A stretch of DNA of 34,378 bases, taken from positions 1 to 34,378 of the forward strand of contig DASUMP010000193.1 of NCBI GenBank assembly GCA_036277635.1, in the 5' to 3' direction. Under the pieces are notes generated by a model. That model was not told the origin of the DNA and did no database searches. It was given only the letters and a program-made list of their open reading frames with translations. The translations under genes and the position numbers were made by a program. The stretch is from DASUMP01 sp036277635. Lineage in GTDB: Bacteria > Actinomycetota > Acidimicrobiia > IMCC26256 > PALSA-610. Shown piece by piece: positions 7,832 through 13,781 of this stretch (the first letter of the stretch is position 1; every line of letters starts with the position of its first letter).

Positions 7832-8442
7832 GCGGCGCGGTCGACGCCGCCGGACTGCTCGCGCTGATGCGCAGCCAACGCGCGTGTCGAGCGTTCCGCG
7901 ACGATCCGGTCAGCGACTCCGACGTCGCGACGGTGCTCGAGGCCGCGACCCACGCACCGAGTGCGGAGAACCGTCAGCCGTGGGAGTTCGTGGTGGTGCG
8001 CGATCCGCACCGGCGTGCCGCGATCGGCGAGCTCATCCTGCGAGCGTGGGACGGCGGCGGTCGGCGGTTCGCCGAAGCGCGCCTCGACTCCACGCTGCTC
8101 CACGACGTCGACGCCGGCGCGCGGGGCGGCATCGCGAGCGCGCCCGTCCACGTCGTGGTGGCCGTCGATCTCGAACGTGGACTCGAGCAGACGATCGGCT
8201 CGTCGATCTTCCCCGCGATCCAGAACCTGTTGCTGACCGCGACCGCATTGGGTCTCGGCACCGCGCTCACGACCATCGCGACCGCGTTCGCCGACGAGCT
8301 CAGCGCGATCGCCGCGCTCCCCCGTCACGTGCGTCCGGTCGCGGTCGTGCCGCTCGGATGGCCCGCTCGGGCCCTCGGTCCCGGTCGCCGCGCGCCGTTC
8401 GCCGAGCACACGTCACGCGAGGAGTTCGGCACGCCGTGGTGA
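7828..8442 (+). CDS. Nitroreductase-family FMN oxidoreductase
   Basis: A 204-residue protein of the NAD(P)H:FMN nitroreductase fold. The N-terminus has R-S-Q-R-A-C-R-A-F-R-D-D-P-V-S (FMN phosphate-binding R-x-x-R-x-F), followed by A-A-T-H-A-P-S-A-E-N-R-Q-P-W-E-F-V-V-V and, later, A-I-Q-N-L-L-L-T-A-T-A-L-G-L-G-T-A-L-T (dimer helix). The C-terminal P-V-A-V-V-P-L-G-W-P is typical. The GTG start overlaps the preceding stop. Such enzymes reduce nitro compounds, quinones, enones or flavins; the partner upstream suggests a dedicated substrate, but nothing in the sequence names it. It ends 10 bases from the convergent hydroxyacid dehydrogenase. Confidence 0.9.
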   Translation: MSGAVDAAGLLALMRSQRACRAFRDDPVSDSDVATVLEAATHAPSAENRQPWEFVVVRDPHRRAAIGELILRAWDGGGRRFAEARLDSTLLHDVDAGARGGIASAPVHVVVAVDLERGLEQTIGSSIFPAIQNLLLTATALGLGTALTTIATAFADELSAIAALPRHVRPVAVVPLGWPARALGPGRRAPFAEHTSREEFGTPW

Positions 8443-8452
8443 GCGACCGCCG

Positions 8453-9382
8453 TCAGTAGCCCTCGTCGGGGTCGACCACCCCATGGAGCGGGAGACCGGC
8501 GCGACGCCGCCCGAGATTCTCGACGAACAGATCGATCACCTGCCGGAACATCTCCGGCGTGTACCACGACACGTGCGCGCTCACCCGCACGTTCGGATGC
8601 GCGTACAGCCAGTGACCGGCAGGCAGCGGTTCGGGCTCGACGGTGTCGAGCGTCGCGAGCGAGACGCGGCCGTCGTCGAGCGCGCGGCGGAGCGCGTCCT
8701 GATCGACGAGCGAGCCGCGGGCCACGTTCACGACGTGCACGCCCGGCTTCACGCGCGCGAACGCGACGTCGTCGAGCAGGTGGCGCGTCCGGGCGGTCGC
8801 CGGTGCCGCGAGCACGAGATGATCGGCGACCGCGAGGACCTCGTCGAGGTGCGTCACCACTTCGACATCGGCGAGCGGGCTGGGTGCGTTCGTGCGCCGG
8901 AGCGCGACGACCCGCATGCCGAACGGCAGTGCACGCGCCGCCACCGCGAGGCCGATGCCGCCGAGCCCGACGAGGCCGAGCGTCGCGCCGTCGAGCACGT
9001 CGAGGCGAGCGAAGTTCCACCGCTTCGGCGGCTCGTGCAGCCACGTCTGCGGGAACCGCTTCGCGTGCGCGAGTAGCGCGCCGAGCACGAACTCGGCGAT
9101 CGGCACGGCACTCGCACCCCGCGCGCACGTGACGACGCGGCCGGCGTACAGGGCCGACGGGACGGAGTCGACGCCGGTCCCGGGGAGCTGCACCCAGGGC
9201 GCGCCGGTGGCGTCGGCCCAGCGCACGATCTCGGCCCAGTCGCCCCACCCGGCGAAGAGCGCGTCGGCGCGCAGGCCCGGCGGCGGATCACCCGCGAGGG
9301 TGACGACCTCGACGTCGGGATGCGCGGAGCGCACCGCGGCCTCGGCGTCGGGACCGATCTGGTTGACGACCGTGAACGTCAT
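8453..9382 (-). CDS. D-2-hydroxyacid dehydrogenase (NAD-dependent)
   Basis: A 309-residue member of the D-isomer-specific 2-hydroxyacid dehydrogenase family, which interconverts 2-oxoacids and D-2-hydroxyacids. Features are the NAD motif L-G-L-V-G-L-G-G-I-G in the middle, V-N-V-A-R-G-S-L-V-D with the substrate-binding Arg, D-T-V-E-P-E-P-L-P with the Glu of the catalytic relay, and S-A-H-V-S-W with the catalytic His. Length and order are normal. ATG 9382 overlaps the stop of the upstream gene by 4 bases (ATGA), so it is translated as the last gene of the selenoprotein operon. That coupling suggests it works on a metabolite handled by the two upstream proteins. Confidence 0.92.
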   Translation of the reverse strand: MTFTVVNQIGPDAEAAVRSAHPDVEVVTLAGDPPPGLRADALFAGWGDWAEIVRWADATGAPWVQLPGTGVDSVPSALYAGRVVTCARGASAVPIAEFVLGALLAHAKRFPQTWLHEPPKRWNFARLDVLDGATLGLVGLGGIGLAVAARALPFGMRVVALRRTNAPSPLADVEVVTHLDEVLAVADHLVLAAPATARTRHLLDDVAFARVKPGVHVVNVARGSLVDQDALRRALDDGRVSLATLDTVEPEPLPAGHWLYAHPNVRVSAHVSWYTPEMFRQVIDLFVENLGRRRAGLPLHGVVDPDEGY

Positions 9383-10488
9383 GCGACATCTCCGAGCGCC
9401 CGCGTCACGGCGCGCGTGGGCCCGAAGCTGTGCAGCGCGAGCGCGTGGAGGCTGCCGAGCCCTCCGCACACCATCACCAACAGGTGATCGGGCGACTCGA
9501 CGAGGTGCACGAAGCCTTCGTCGTCGACACGACCGTCGCGCTCGGCCTTCTCGCGGTGCGGGGGCGGCCACCACGTGAGCGGCAGCTTCGCGTGGTCGTG
9601 CAACGCCGCCTGGAGCTGCCCGACATCGGGGTACGTCGCCGCGAGCATGTCGGCCCACGGCGGCGCGATCGCGACGAGGATCTCCGCCCCGTGGTGCGCG
9701 CCGATGAACGCGTTCGTTCCCGGGAACGCGAGCGACGACCCGATGATCTGCGCGAGGTCACGCCCGTCGTCGGCGACGATGTCGGCGACGTCGATCGTGC
9801 CGGTGCACCCGTGGACGGTGACGCCGCTCGCGTCGGCAGCGAGACCGCGCCGCTGGCCGAGCGGCTCCCACGGTGAACGTTCCTCCCATTCGGCGACGCA
9901 GATCCCGCCCACGCGGGCCGGTTGGCCGAACACGCTCTTGGAGCTCAGCCCGACGCGCTGTCCCGCGACGTTGCGCATCACGAGGCGCGTGGCGCGGCCG
10001 ATCGGCGCGGCCGGACCGGCGTCGCCGCCGAAGCATCCGGCTTGCATCGGGATCCCGAGCTCGTGGCGGACCGGACCGTGCACGAACACCCCGGGCGCGA
10101 CGCAGCTCGTGGTCGTGTTGAGCGCGAACAGGTTGAACTCGTGCTCCGCCATCGCCGCGATCGCGGTGATGAGCAGCGGCATCGCCTCGGGCGGCGCGCC
10201 CGCCATCACGGCGTTGATCGCGAGCTTCTCGACGGTCGCGCGCCCGTTGCGCGGCGGCAGCTCGGCGACGAGCTCGTCGGGGAACCGCCCCGATGCCGCG
10301 ACGTGCTCGCGCACGCGCGCCTCCGTCGGCGGGACCAGCGGTAGGCCGTCGCCCCACCCGGCGTCGGTAGCGAGCTTCGTGAACGCGACCGGGTCGTCGT
10401 CGACCTCGATGCGCACGCTCGCCAACCAGTCGATCGTGCAACCTTCCGGGCCGCAGTCGACGCGCGACGCGATCTCCGACTCACTCAA
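9379..10488 (-). CDS. Conserved Cys-rich partner protein of the UGSC selenoprotein, unknown function
   Basis: A 369-residue protein with no fold I can name. It has an N-terminal C-G-P-E-G-C-T-I-D-W (Cys12, Cys17), then G-W-G-D-G-L-P-L-V-P-P-T (from residue 44), E-K-L-A-I-N-A-V-M-A-G, N-T-T-T-S-C-V-A-P-G, M-Q-A-G-C-F-G-G-D-A-G-P, V-H-G-C-T-G-T-I-D and V-M-V-C-G-G-L-G-S near the C-terminus. There are seven or more cysteines in glycine-rich loops, which would suit redox or metal chemistry. No signal peptide is seen. The start is TTG 10488, overlapping the selenoprotein's end by 8 bases with GGAG upstream. Proteins with this W-G-D-G-L-P motif are, as far as I recall, often neighbours of UGSC-type genes; that is memory, not a search result. 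Confidence 0.8.
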   Translation of the reverse strand: MSESEIASRVDCGPEGCTIDWLASVRIEVDDDPVAFTKLATDAGWGDGLPLVPPTEARVREHVAASGRFPDELVAELPPRNGRATVEKLAINAVMAGAPPEAMPLLITAIAAMAEHEFNLFALNTTTSCVAPGVFVHGPVRHELGIPMQAGCFGGDAGPAAPIGRATRLVMRNVAGQRVGLSSKSVFGQPARVGGICVAEWEERSPWEPLGQRRGLAADASGVTVHGCTGTIDVADIVADDGRDLAQIIGSSLAFPGTNAFIGAHHGAEILVAIAPPWADMLAATYPDVGQLQAALHDHAKLPLTWWPPPHREKAERDGRVDDEGFVHLVESPDHLLVMVCGGLGSLHALALHSFGPTRAVTRALGDVA

Positions 10489-11023
10489 CTCGCGCTCCGA
10501 GCGTCTGCAGGAGCATCGGCCACTCCGCCGCCGCGATGTCGCGCACTTCGGCCTCGGGCCGTGTCTCGAGCGGATACGGCAACACGACCATGCGCAGGCC
10601 CGGTCGGCCCGCGTTGGCCGCCATCGTCTGCGCGAGCTCGGCGAACTCTGCTGTCACGACGGCGACCGCCGCCTTCCCCCGGGACGCCACGGCCACCGCG
10701 TCGTGGACCGTCCAGGAGGTGCAGCTGCCTCAATTGCCGAGGCCGACGACCACCACATCGACGTCGTCGGCGAAGCGTTCGAGCTCGGCTGCGGTGCGCT
10801 CGCCCTCCTCGCCGATGCGGTTGCCCGCACACCAGGTCACCACTTCGGCGTCCGCGGCGCGCAGGCGCGCGGCCCAGTCGTCCATCACGTGGTCCCACGA
10901 GCGCCACGCCCGGTCGTGGCGGAGACCGACCCGTCGACCGGCGAGCGACCCGGCGTCGGGGCCCGGGTCGGGGTCGACCGCCGGCGGTGCCGCCGTCGGA
11001 TCGAGGACAGTGATCCGCGTCAT
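10481..11023 (-). CDS. UGSC-family selenoprotein (in-frame TGA = selenocysteine, residue 98)
   Basis: Read with TGA 10732-10730 as selenocysteine, this is one 180-residue protein. The N-terminal part starts M-T-R-I-T-V-L-D-P and contains S-L-A-G-R-R-V-G-L and D-V-D-V-V-V-V-G-L-G-N; the TGA follows directly, then G-S-C-T-S-W-T-V-H-D-A-V-A-V, V-V-T-A-E-F and R-M-V-V-L-P-Y-P-L. U-G-S-C followed by T-S-W-(S/T)-V-H-D-A-V is the signature of the UGSC family, reported as a selenoprotein family from environmental sequence. Sec98 and Cys101 would form a U-x-x-C redox pair. AAGGGAG precedes ATG 11023. A candidate SECIS lies at 10701-10717. The real stop is also TGA (10483-10481). Automatic annotation would split this into 97- and ~71-residue fragments or call a pseudogene. 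The redox role is inferred; the substrate is unknown. Confidence 0.88.
10701..10717 (-). promoter_or_regulatory. Candidate bacterial SECIS hairpin
   Basis: The minus-strand RNA UCCUGGACGGUCCACGA starts 13 bases after the UGA. It can fold as UC/GA, a C-C mismatch, UGGA/UCCA and an apical triloop CGG. The loop begins 20 bases after the UGA, within the usual distance range for bacterial SECIS elements, and has a G in its first two positions as in known elements. The stem is short, and other folds are possible. Confidence 0.5.
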
Positions 11024-11069
11024 CCCGTCTCCCTTCCTGGCGCGGCGATGCGCGCCGTCGGAGCGGGCG

Positions 11070-11075
11070 AGCGTA
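11070..11075 (-). promoter_or_regulatory. Possible -10 box for the selenoprotein operon
   Basis: TACGCT on the minus strand lies 46 bases upstream of ATG 11023, inside the gap after the hemerythrin-like gene. A 6-bp GC hairpin (11039-11056) and the AAGGGAG ribosome site lie between it and the ATG. No clear -35 box is seen. Confidence 0.3.
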
Positions 11076-11088
11076 CCTGCGGCGTCGA

Positions 11089-11664
11089 CTACGGCGTTCG
11101 AGGTGCGACCGTCGCCGCGAGCCGCTCGTGCGACATCTTCGACCGACCGGGGATCTCCTGTTCCTGGGCCAGCTCCCGGAGCTCCTCCTTCGTGAGGTCG
11201 ATCTTGTCGGCCAAGGTCGGCGCGCCGAGCTCACGCTTGCGTGCCTCCATCTGCTCCGCCAGGTCGAGGAGCTGGTCCGCCGACACCCCTGCGCGCACCT
11301 TCGGGAACAGCTCCGACTCCTCCTCGTCCTTGTGGTGCTCGACCAGCTCGATCAGCACACCCACCTTCGCCGCCCAGTCCTCGGTGTTGGCGGACTCGCT
11401 GGTGATCTCGGCGAGGAGACGCTTCGCGACGCTGTGCTCCTCGTACGCCTCGTTGATCATCTCGTGGATCTCGTCGCTCGAGTCGTGCAGCGCCGGGTAG
11501 AAGATCTCTTCCTCGATGGTCGTGTGCACCTCGAGCTCGGCGGCGATCGTCTGCGCGAGCGTCGTCATCTCGTCGAGGTCTTCACGTTCTTTGGCGGCGT
11601 CGAATCGGGCGAACAGCCCGGCGACGCGATCGTGATCGGCGGTGAGCAGGAGCGTGGCTTCCAT
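11089..11664 (-). CDS. Hemerythrin HHE-domain protein with C-terminal Rho-N-like tail
   Basis: A 191-residue protein. Residues ~1-125 form a hemerythrin-like four-helix bundle: T-A-D-H-D-R-V (first His), L-E-V-H-T-T-I-E-E-E-I-F-Y-P-A-L (His and Glu), E-E-H-S-V and V-E-H-H-K-D-E-E-E-S-E-L-F-P-K supply the diiron ligands. A charged helix follows, then residues ~155-191 read D-L-T-K-E-E-L-R-E-L-A-Q-E-Q-E-I-P-G-R-S-K-M-S-H-E-R-L, which resembles the Rho N-terminal helical domain that binds nucleic acid or mediates contacts. AGAGGA precedes ATG 11664. Such cytoplasmic proteins are linked to oxygen, NO or redox stress. A GTTT-N17-GGGCA promoter upstream supports stress control. It ends 65 bases before the selenoprotein start. 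Confidence 0.9.
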   Translation of the reverse strand: MEATLLLTADHDRVAGLFARFDAAKEREDLDEMTTLAQTIAAELEVHTTIEEEIFYPALHDSSDEIHEMINEAYEEHSVAKRLLAEITSESANTEDWAAKVGVLIELVEHHKDEEESELFPKVRAGVSADQLLDLAEQMEARKRELGAPTLADKIDLTKEELRELAQEQEIPGRSKMSHERLAATVAPRTP

Positions 11665-11708
11665 CGTGATCCTCTCGTCGAAGGCCCCCGGCGGCGGGAC
11701 TGACGCTC

Positions 11709-11734
11709 TGCCCGCGGGTCACTGCATCCGAAAC
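11709..11734 (-). promoter_or_regulatory. SigF/SigB-type promoter candidate for the hemerythrin gene
   Basis: On the minus strand GTTT (11734-11731), 17 bases, then GGGCA (11713-11709). This is close to the GTTT-N15-17-GGGTA consensus of actinobacterial stress sigma factors, with one mismatch in the -10. It is 45 bases upstream of ATG 11664. Confidence 0.45.
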
Positions 11735-11757
11735 ACCTCGTTGCTCTCCGTCGCGCG

Positions 11758-11782
11758 GTTTGTGGTCGGGACACCGCGGGTA
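11758..11782 (+). promoter_or_regulatory. SigF/SigB-type promoter for the small membrane protein
   Basis: GTTT (11758-11761), 16 bases, then GGGTA (11778-11782) matches the actinobacterial SigF/SigB consensus. It lies 67 bases upstream of ATG 11850 and is divergent from the hemerythrin promoter in the same 185-base gap. Everything else in that gap (11665-11849) appears to be leader sequence. Confidence 0.55.
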
Positions 11783-11849
11783 GCCGACAGGTTCGACAGT
11801 CATCTGGGGTCCGGCGCGACCGGCACCTCCAACCAGGGAGGCAACTGAC

Positions 11850-12167
11850 ATGACGGACACCCACATTCGTCAGGATCCGAACCGAACGAGCGAGTGGCAG
11901 CGTGAACCGGACCGCCGCGAACGCGATCGGGCCCCGCGGGTGATCACCACCACCGAGGCGCGGCGTGCGTTCACCACGACGGAGTTCTGGCTCACGATCG
12001 CGGCGGTCATCGCGATGATCGTCACCGGCTACGCGAACGACGACGGGCTGCGTGTCGACACGGCGTGGATGCTGTCGGCCGGCGTGATCGCGGCCTACCT
12101 CATCAGCCGTGGCATCGCGAAGGCGGGTTCGAGCGACACCGTCTCACGCTCGCTCGACGACCTGTAA
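11850..12167 (+). CDS. Small membrane protein with two transmembrane segments
   Basis: A 105-residue protein. Residues 1-~42 are polar and strongly charged (R-E-P-D-R-R-E-R-D-R-A-P-R); two hydrophobic helices follow, F-W-L-T-I-A-A-V-I-A-M-I-V-T-G-Y and A-W-M-L-S-A-G-V-I-A-A-Y-L-I-S-R-G-I-A, and a short polar C-terminus. The connecting loop (A-N-D-D-G-L-R-V-D-T) is small. GGGAGG is correctly spaced before ATG 11850. I do not know a named family; short proteins of this build are common in actinomycetes. The stress-type promoter and a very strong terminator downstream make it a single-gene unit, perhaps a stress-induced envelope protein. Confidence 0.85.
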   Translation: MTDTHIRQDPNRTSEWQREPDRRERDRAPRVITTTEARRAFTTTEFWLTIAAVIAMIVTGYANDDGLRVDTAWMLSAGVIAAYLISRGIAKAGSSDTVSRSLDDL

Positions 12168-12172
12168 GCGCA

Positions 12173-12204
12173 TCTGCTCCACGACGACTCTGCTCCACGA
12201 CGAC
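12173..12204. repeat. Tandem direct repeat, 2 x 16 bp
   Basis: TCTGCTCCACGACGAC occurs at 12173-12188 and, directly adjoining, at 12189-12204. The second copy supplies the outer part of the terminator's left arm. The first copy's CCACGACGAC could pair with the same right arm. Confidence 0.9.
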
Positions 12205-12235
12205 GCCCCGGACAACCGTCCGGGGCGTCGTCGTG
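12196..12235 (+). terminator. Strong hairpin terminator after the small membrane protein
   Basis: A perfect 18-bp stem (12196-12213 with 12218-12235) closes a 4-base loop, AACC. There is no T-tract, as is common in high-GC actinomycetes. It begins 29 bases after the stop codon. Confidence 0.8.
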
Positions 12236-12298
12236 TCCAACCCCGAGCACACACGCGCTCGCCCGGACGTGGCATGCTCGCCGTGTGGGGTTCCCGCG

Positions 12299-13162
12299 AT
12301 GAGGCCCGAAGTCGTGGCCGACGGCGTCGCGTTCGGCGAGGGGCCGGTGTGGTGCGGCAACGGCACGCTCGTCGTGACGAGCGTGAGCGAAGGTGCGCTC
12401 TACCGGGTCGACACGAGCGCGGGCCGCGCGGCGCGGTGGGCCGACACGCAGGGCGGCGCGAACGGCGCAGCCCTGGCCGCCGACGGGTCGATCCTCGTCA
12501 CCCAGAACGGCGGCACCGACTTCGGCGCGCTCGGGATGTTCGAGGACCCGCCACCGTTCCGGCCCGCGACACCCGGCCTCCAGCGCGTGCGGCCCGACGC
12601 CTCGGTCGAGTACCTCGTCGCGACCGGGTGCCACGCACCCAACGACCTCGTCGTGCTCCCCGACGGCGCGGTGCTGTTCACCGACCCCGGTCACTACCCA
12701 CCCGACGGCGACGGGATCGGTCGCATCCTCTGCTTCCGGCCCGATGGCTCTGTCGGCGTCTTCGCCGACGGGTTCTGGTTCTGCAACGGCATCGCGCTCG
12801 ACCGCGCCGCCCACGTCGTCGTGGTCGAGCGGCAGGGGCTGCAGCGCGTGTTCCCCGACGGCACGCGCGAGTGGGTGATCGAGAACCTCGGGCGCGGCGC
12901 GGGCGACGGCTTCTGCGTCGACGCCGACGGACGCTTCTACGTCGCCTCGACGGTCGAGCACGGCGTGCGCGTGATCGATCCCGACGGGCACGTCGTCGAC
13001 TTCCTCGCCATCGACGGTCGCGGGCTCACCACCAACTGCTGCTTCGGCGGCGACGACCTGCACACGCTGTTCGCCACCGACGCGCTCCCCGGTCGCGTCG
13101 TCGCCTGGGAGGGTCTGCCGACACCCGGCGCGGCCCTCACGCCGTGGCCGGGGTGCCCCTGA
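12299..13162 (+). CDS. SMP-30/gluconolactonase-family beta-propeller protein
   Basis: A 287-residue calcium-type six-bladed propeller. It has F-G-E-G-P-V-W (metal-binding Glu) at the N-terminus, C-H-A-P-N-D-L-V-V-L-P-D-G (Asn), L-F-T-D-P-G-H-Y, F-C-N-G-I-A-L-D (Asn) and G-D-G-F-C-V-D-A-D-G-R-F-Y-V-A (Asp), the usual ligand set of gluconolactonase/regucalcin relatives. These enzymes hydrolyse sugar or other lactones. No signal peptide is visible, so it is probably cytoplasmic. ATG 12299 is preceded by GGGG at 8 bases. The 3' end overlaps the convergent TIM-barrel gene by 26 bases. Confidence 0.88.
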   Translation: MRPEVVADGVAFGEGPVWCGNGTLVVTSVSEGALYRVDTSAGRAARWADTQGGANGAALAADGSILVTQNGGTDFGALGMFEDPPPFRPATPGLQRVRPDASVEYLVATGCHAPNDLVVLPDGAVLFTDPGHYPPDGDGIGRILCFRPDGSVGVFADGFWFCNGIALDRAAHVVVVERQGLQRVFPDGTREWVIENLGRGAGDGFCVDADGRFYVASTVEHGVRVIDPDGHVVDFLAIDGRGLTTNCCFGGDDLHTLFATDALPGRVVAWEGLPTPGAALTPWPGCP

Positions 13163-13781
13163 CGCGACGGGCGAGGTCGAGCGCCCAGGCGCGCGGCTCC
13201 GCGCACGGCCAGCCGTGCTCGGGGAGGTCGAAGTACTCGACGGAGAGCTTTCCGGCGTAGTCGAGCGCGTCGAGGCGAGCGAGCACGGCGGCGAAGTCGA
13301 CGACACCGGCGGGGTCGTCGACGTGGAGCTGCGTGTGTCCGGGGGCGCCCTGACGGAGCTGCACGTGATCGGCGAGCTCGAGCAGCTCGCACGGATCGCC
13401 ACCCCAGTCGGCGACGTGGCCGGTGTCGACGAGCAGTCGCGTGCCGGGGACCTCGGCGAGGAACGCGCGCACGGTGGCGGCGGAGTGCACGACCGCGCCG
13501 GCCCACGGTTCGAGCAGAGCGCCCGGCGCGGCACGCCACCAACGCACGGCGCGCTCCCACATCCCAGGGGCGCGCGTGGGCGCGGGTGTGGCGCACCACC
13601 CCGGGATCGGTTTCGGGAACGCGATCGGACATCCGACCGGAAGCGCGAGTGTCGCGGGTTCGACGTCGACGCGCACGTCGATGTGGGCGAACCCGTCGGC
13701 GGCGGCGAGCCGGGCCGCATCCGGCGGCGACGTCGCGCTCCCGTACACGACGTCGACGACGCCGAGCGGGCGCGCGGTCAC
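13137..13781 (-). CDS. Xylose isomerase-like TIM-barrel protein
   Basis: A 214-residue protein resembling sugar phosphate isomerase/epimerase (AP endonuclease 2) domains but shorter than the usual ~270. Strand ends with acidic or His residues are visible: H-I-D-V-R-V-D near residue 35, V-D-T-G-H-V-A-D-W-G, H-V-Q-L-R-Q-G-A-P-G-H-T-Q-L-H-V-D and L-S-V-E-Y-F-D-L-P. GTG 13781 overlaps the SDR stop by 4 bases (GTGA), so it is coupled to the SDR/MaoC operon. The reaction is unknown; an isomerase or a hydroxypyruvate-isomerase-like activity is possible. Its tail overlaps the convergent SMP-30 gene by 26 bases. Confidence 0.82.
   Translation of the reverse strand: MTARPLGVVDVVYGSATSPPDAARLAAADGFAHIDVRVDVEPATLALPVGCPIAFPKPIPGWCATPAPTRAPGMWERAVRWWRAAPGALLEPWAGAVVHSAATVRAFLAEVPGTRLLVDTGHVADWGGDPCELLELADHVQLRQGAPGHTQLHVDDPAGVVDFAAVLARLDALDYAGKLSVEYFDLPEHGWPCAEPRAWALDLARRVRGTPATA

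Noticed and set aside
10481..10696. The C-terminal half of the UGSC gene as a separate ~71-residue protein, or the gene as a pseudogene
   Set aside because: The frame continues straight through the TGA with the UGSC family motif exactly at the junction, and there is no frameshift or other decay.
11039..11056. GGCGCG-N6-CGCGCC hairpin as a terminator for the hemerythrin gene
   Set aside because: The stem is only 6 bp, lacks a T-tract and could equally be chance in GC-rich DNA or part of the selenoprotein leader.
11701..11722. TGACGCTCTGCCCGCGGGTCAC as a fourth TetR operator
   Set aside because: The TGAC/GTCA half-sites are too far apart compared with sites A-C, and the arms do not otherwise match.
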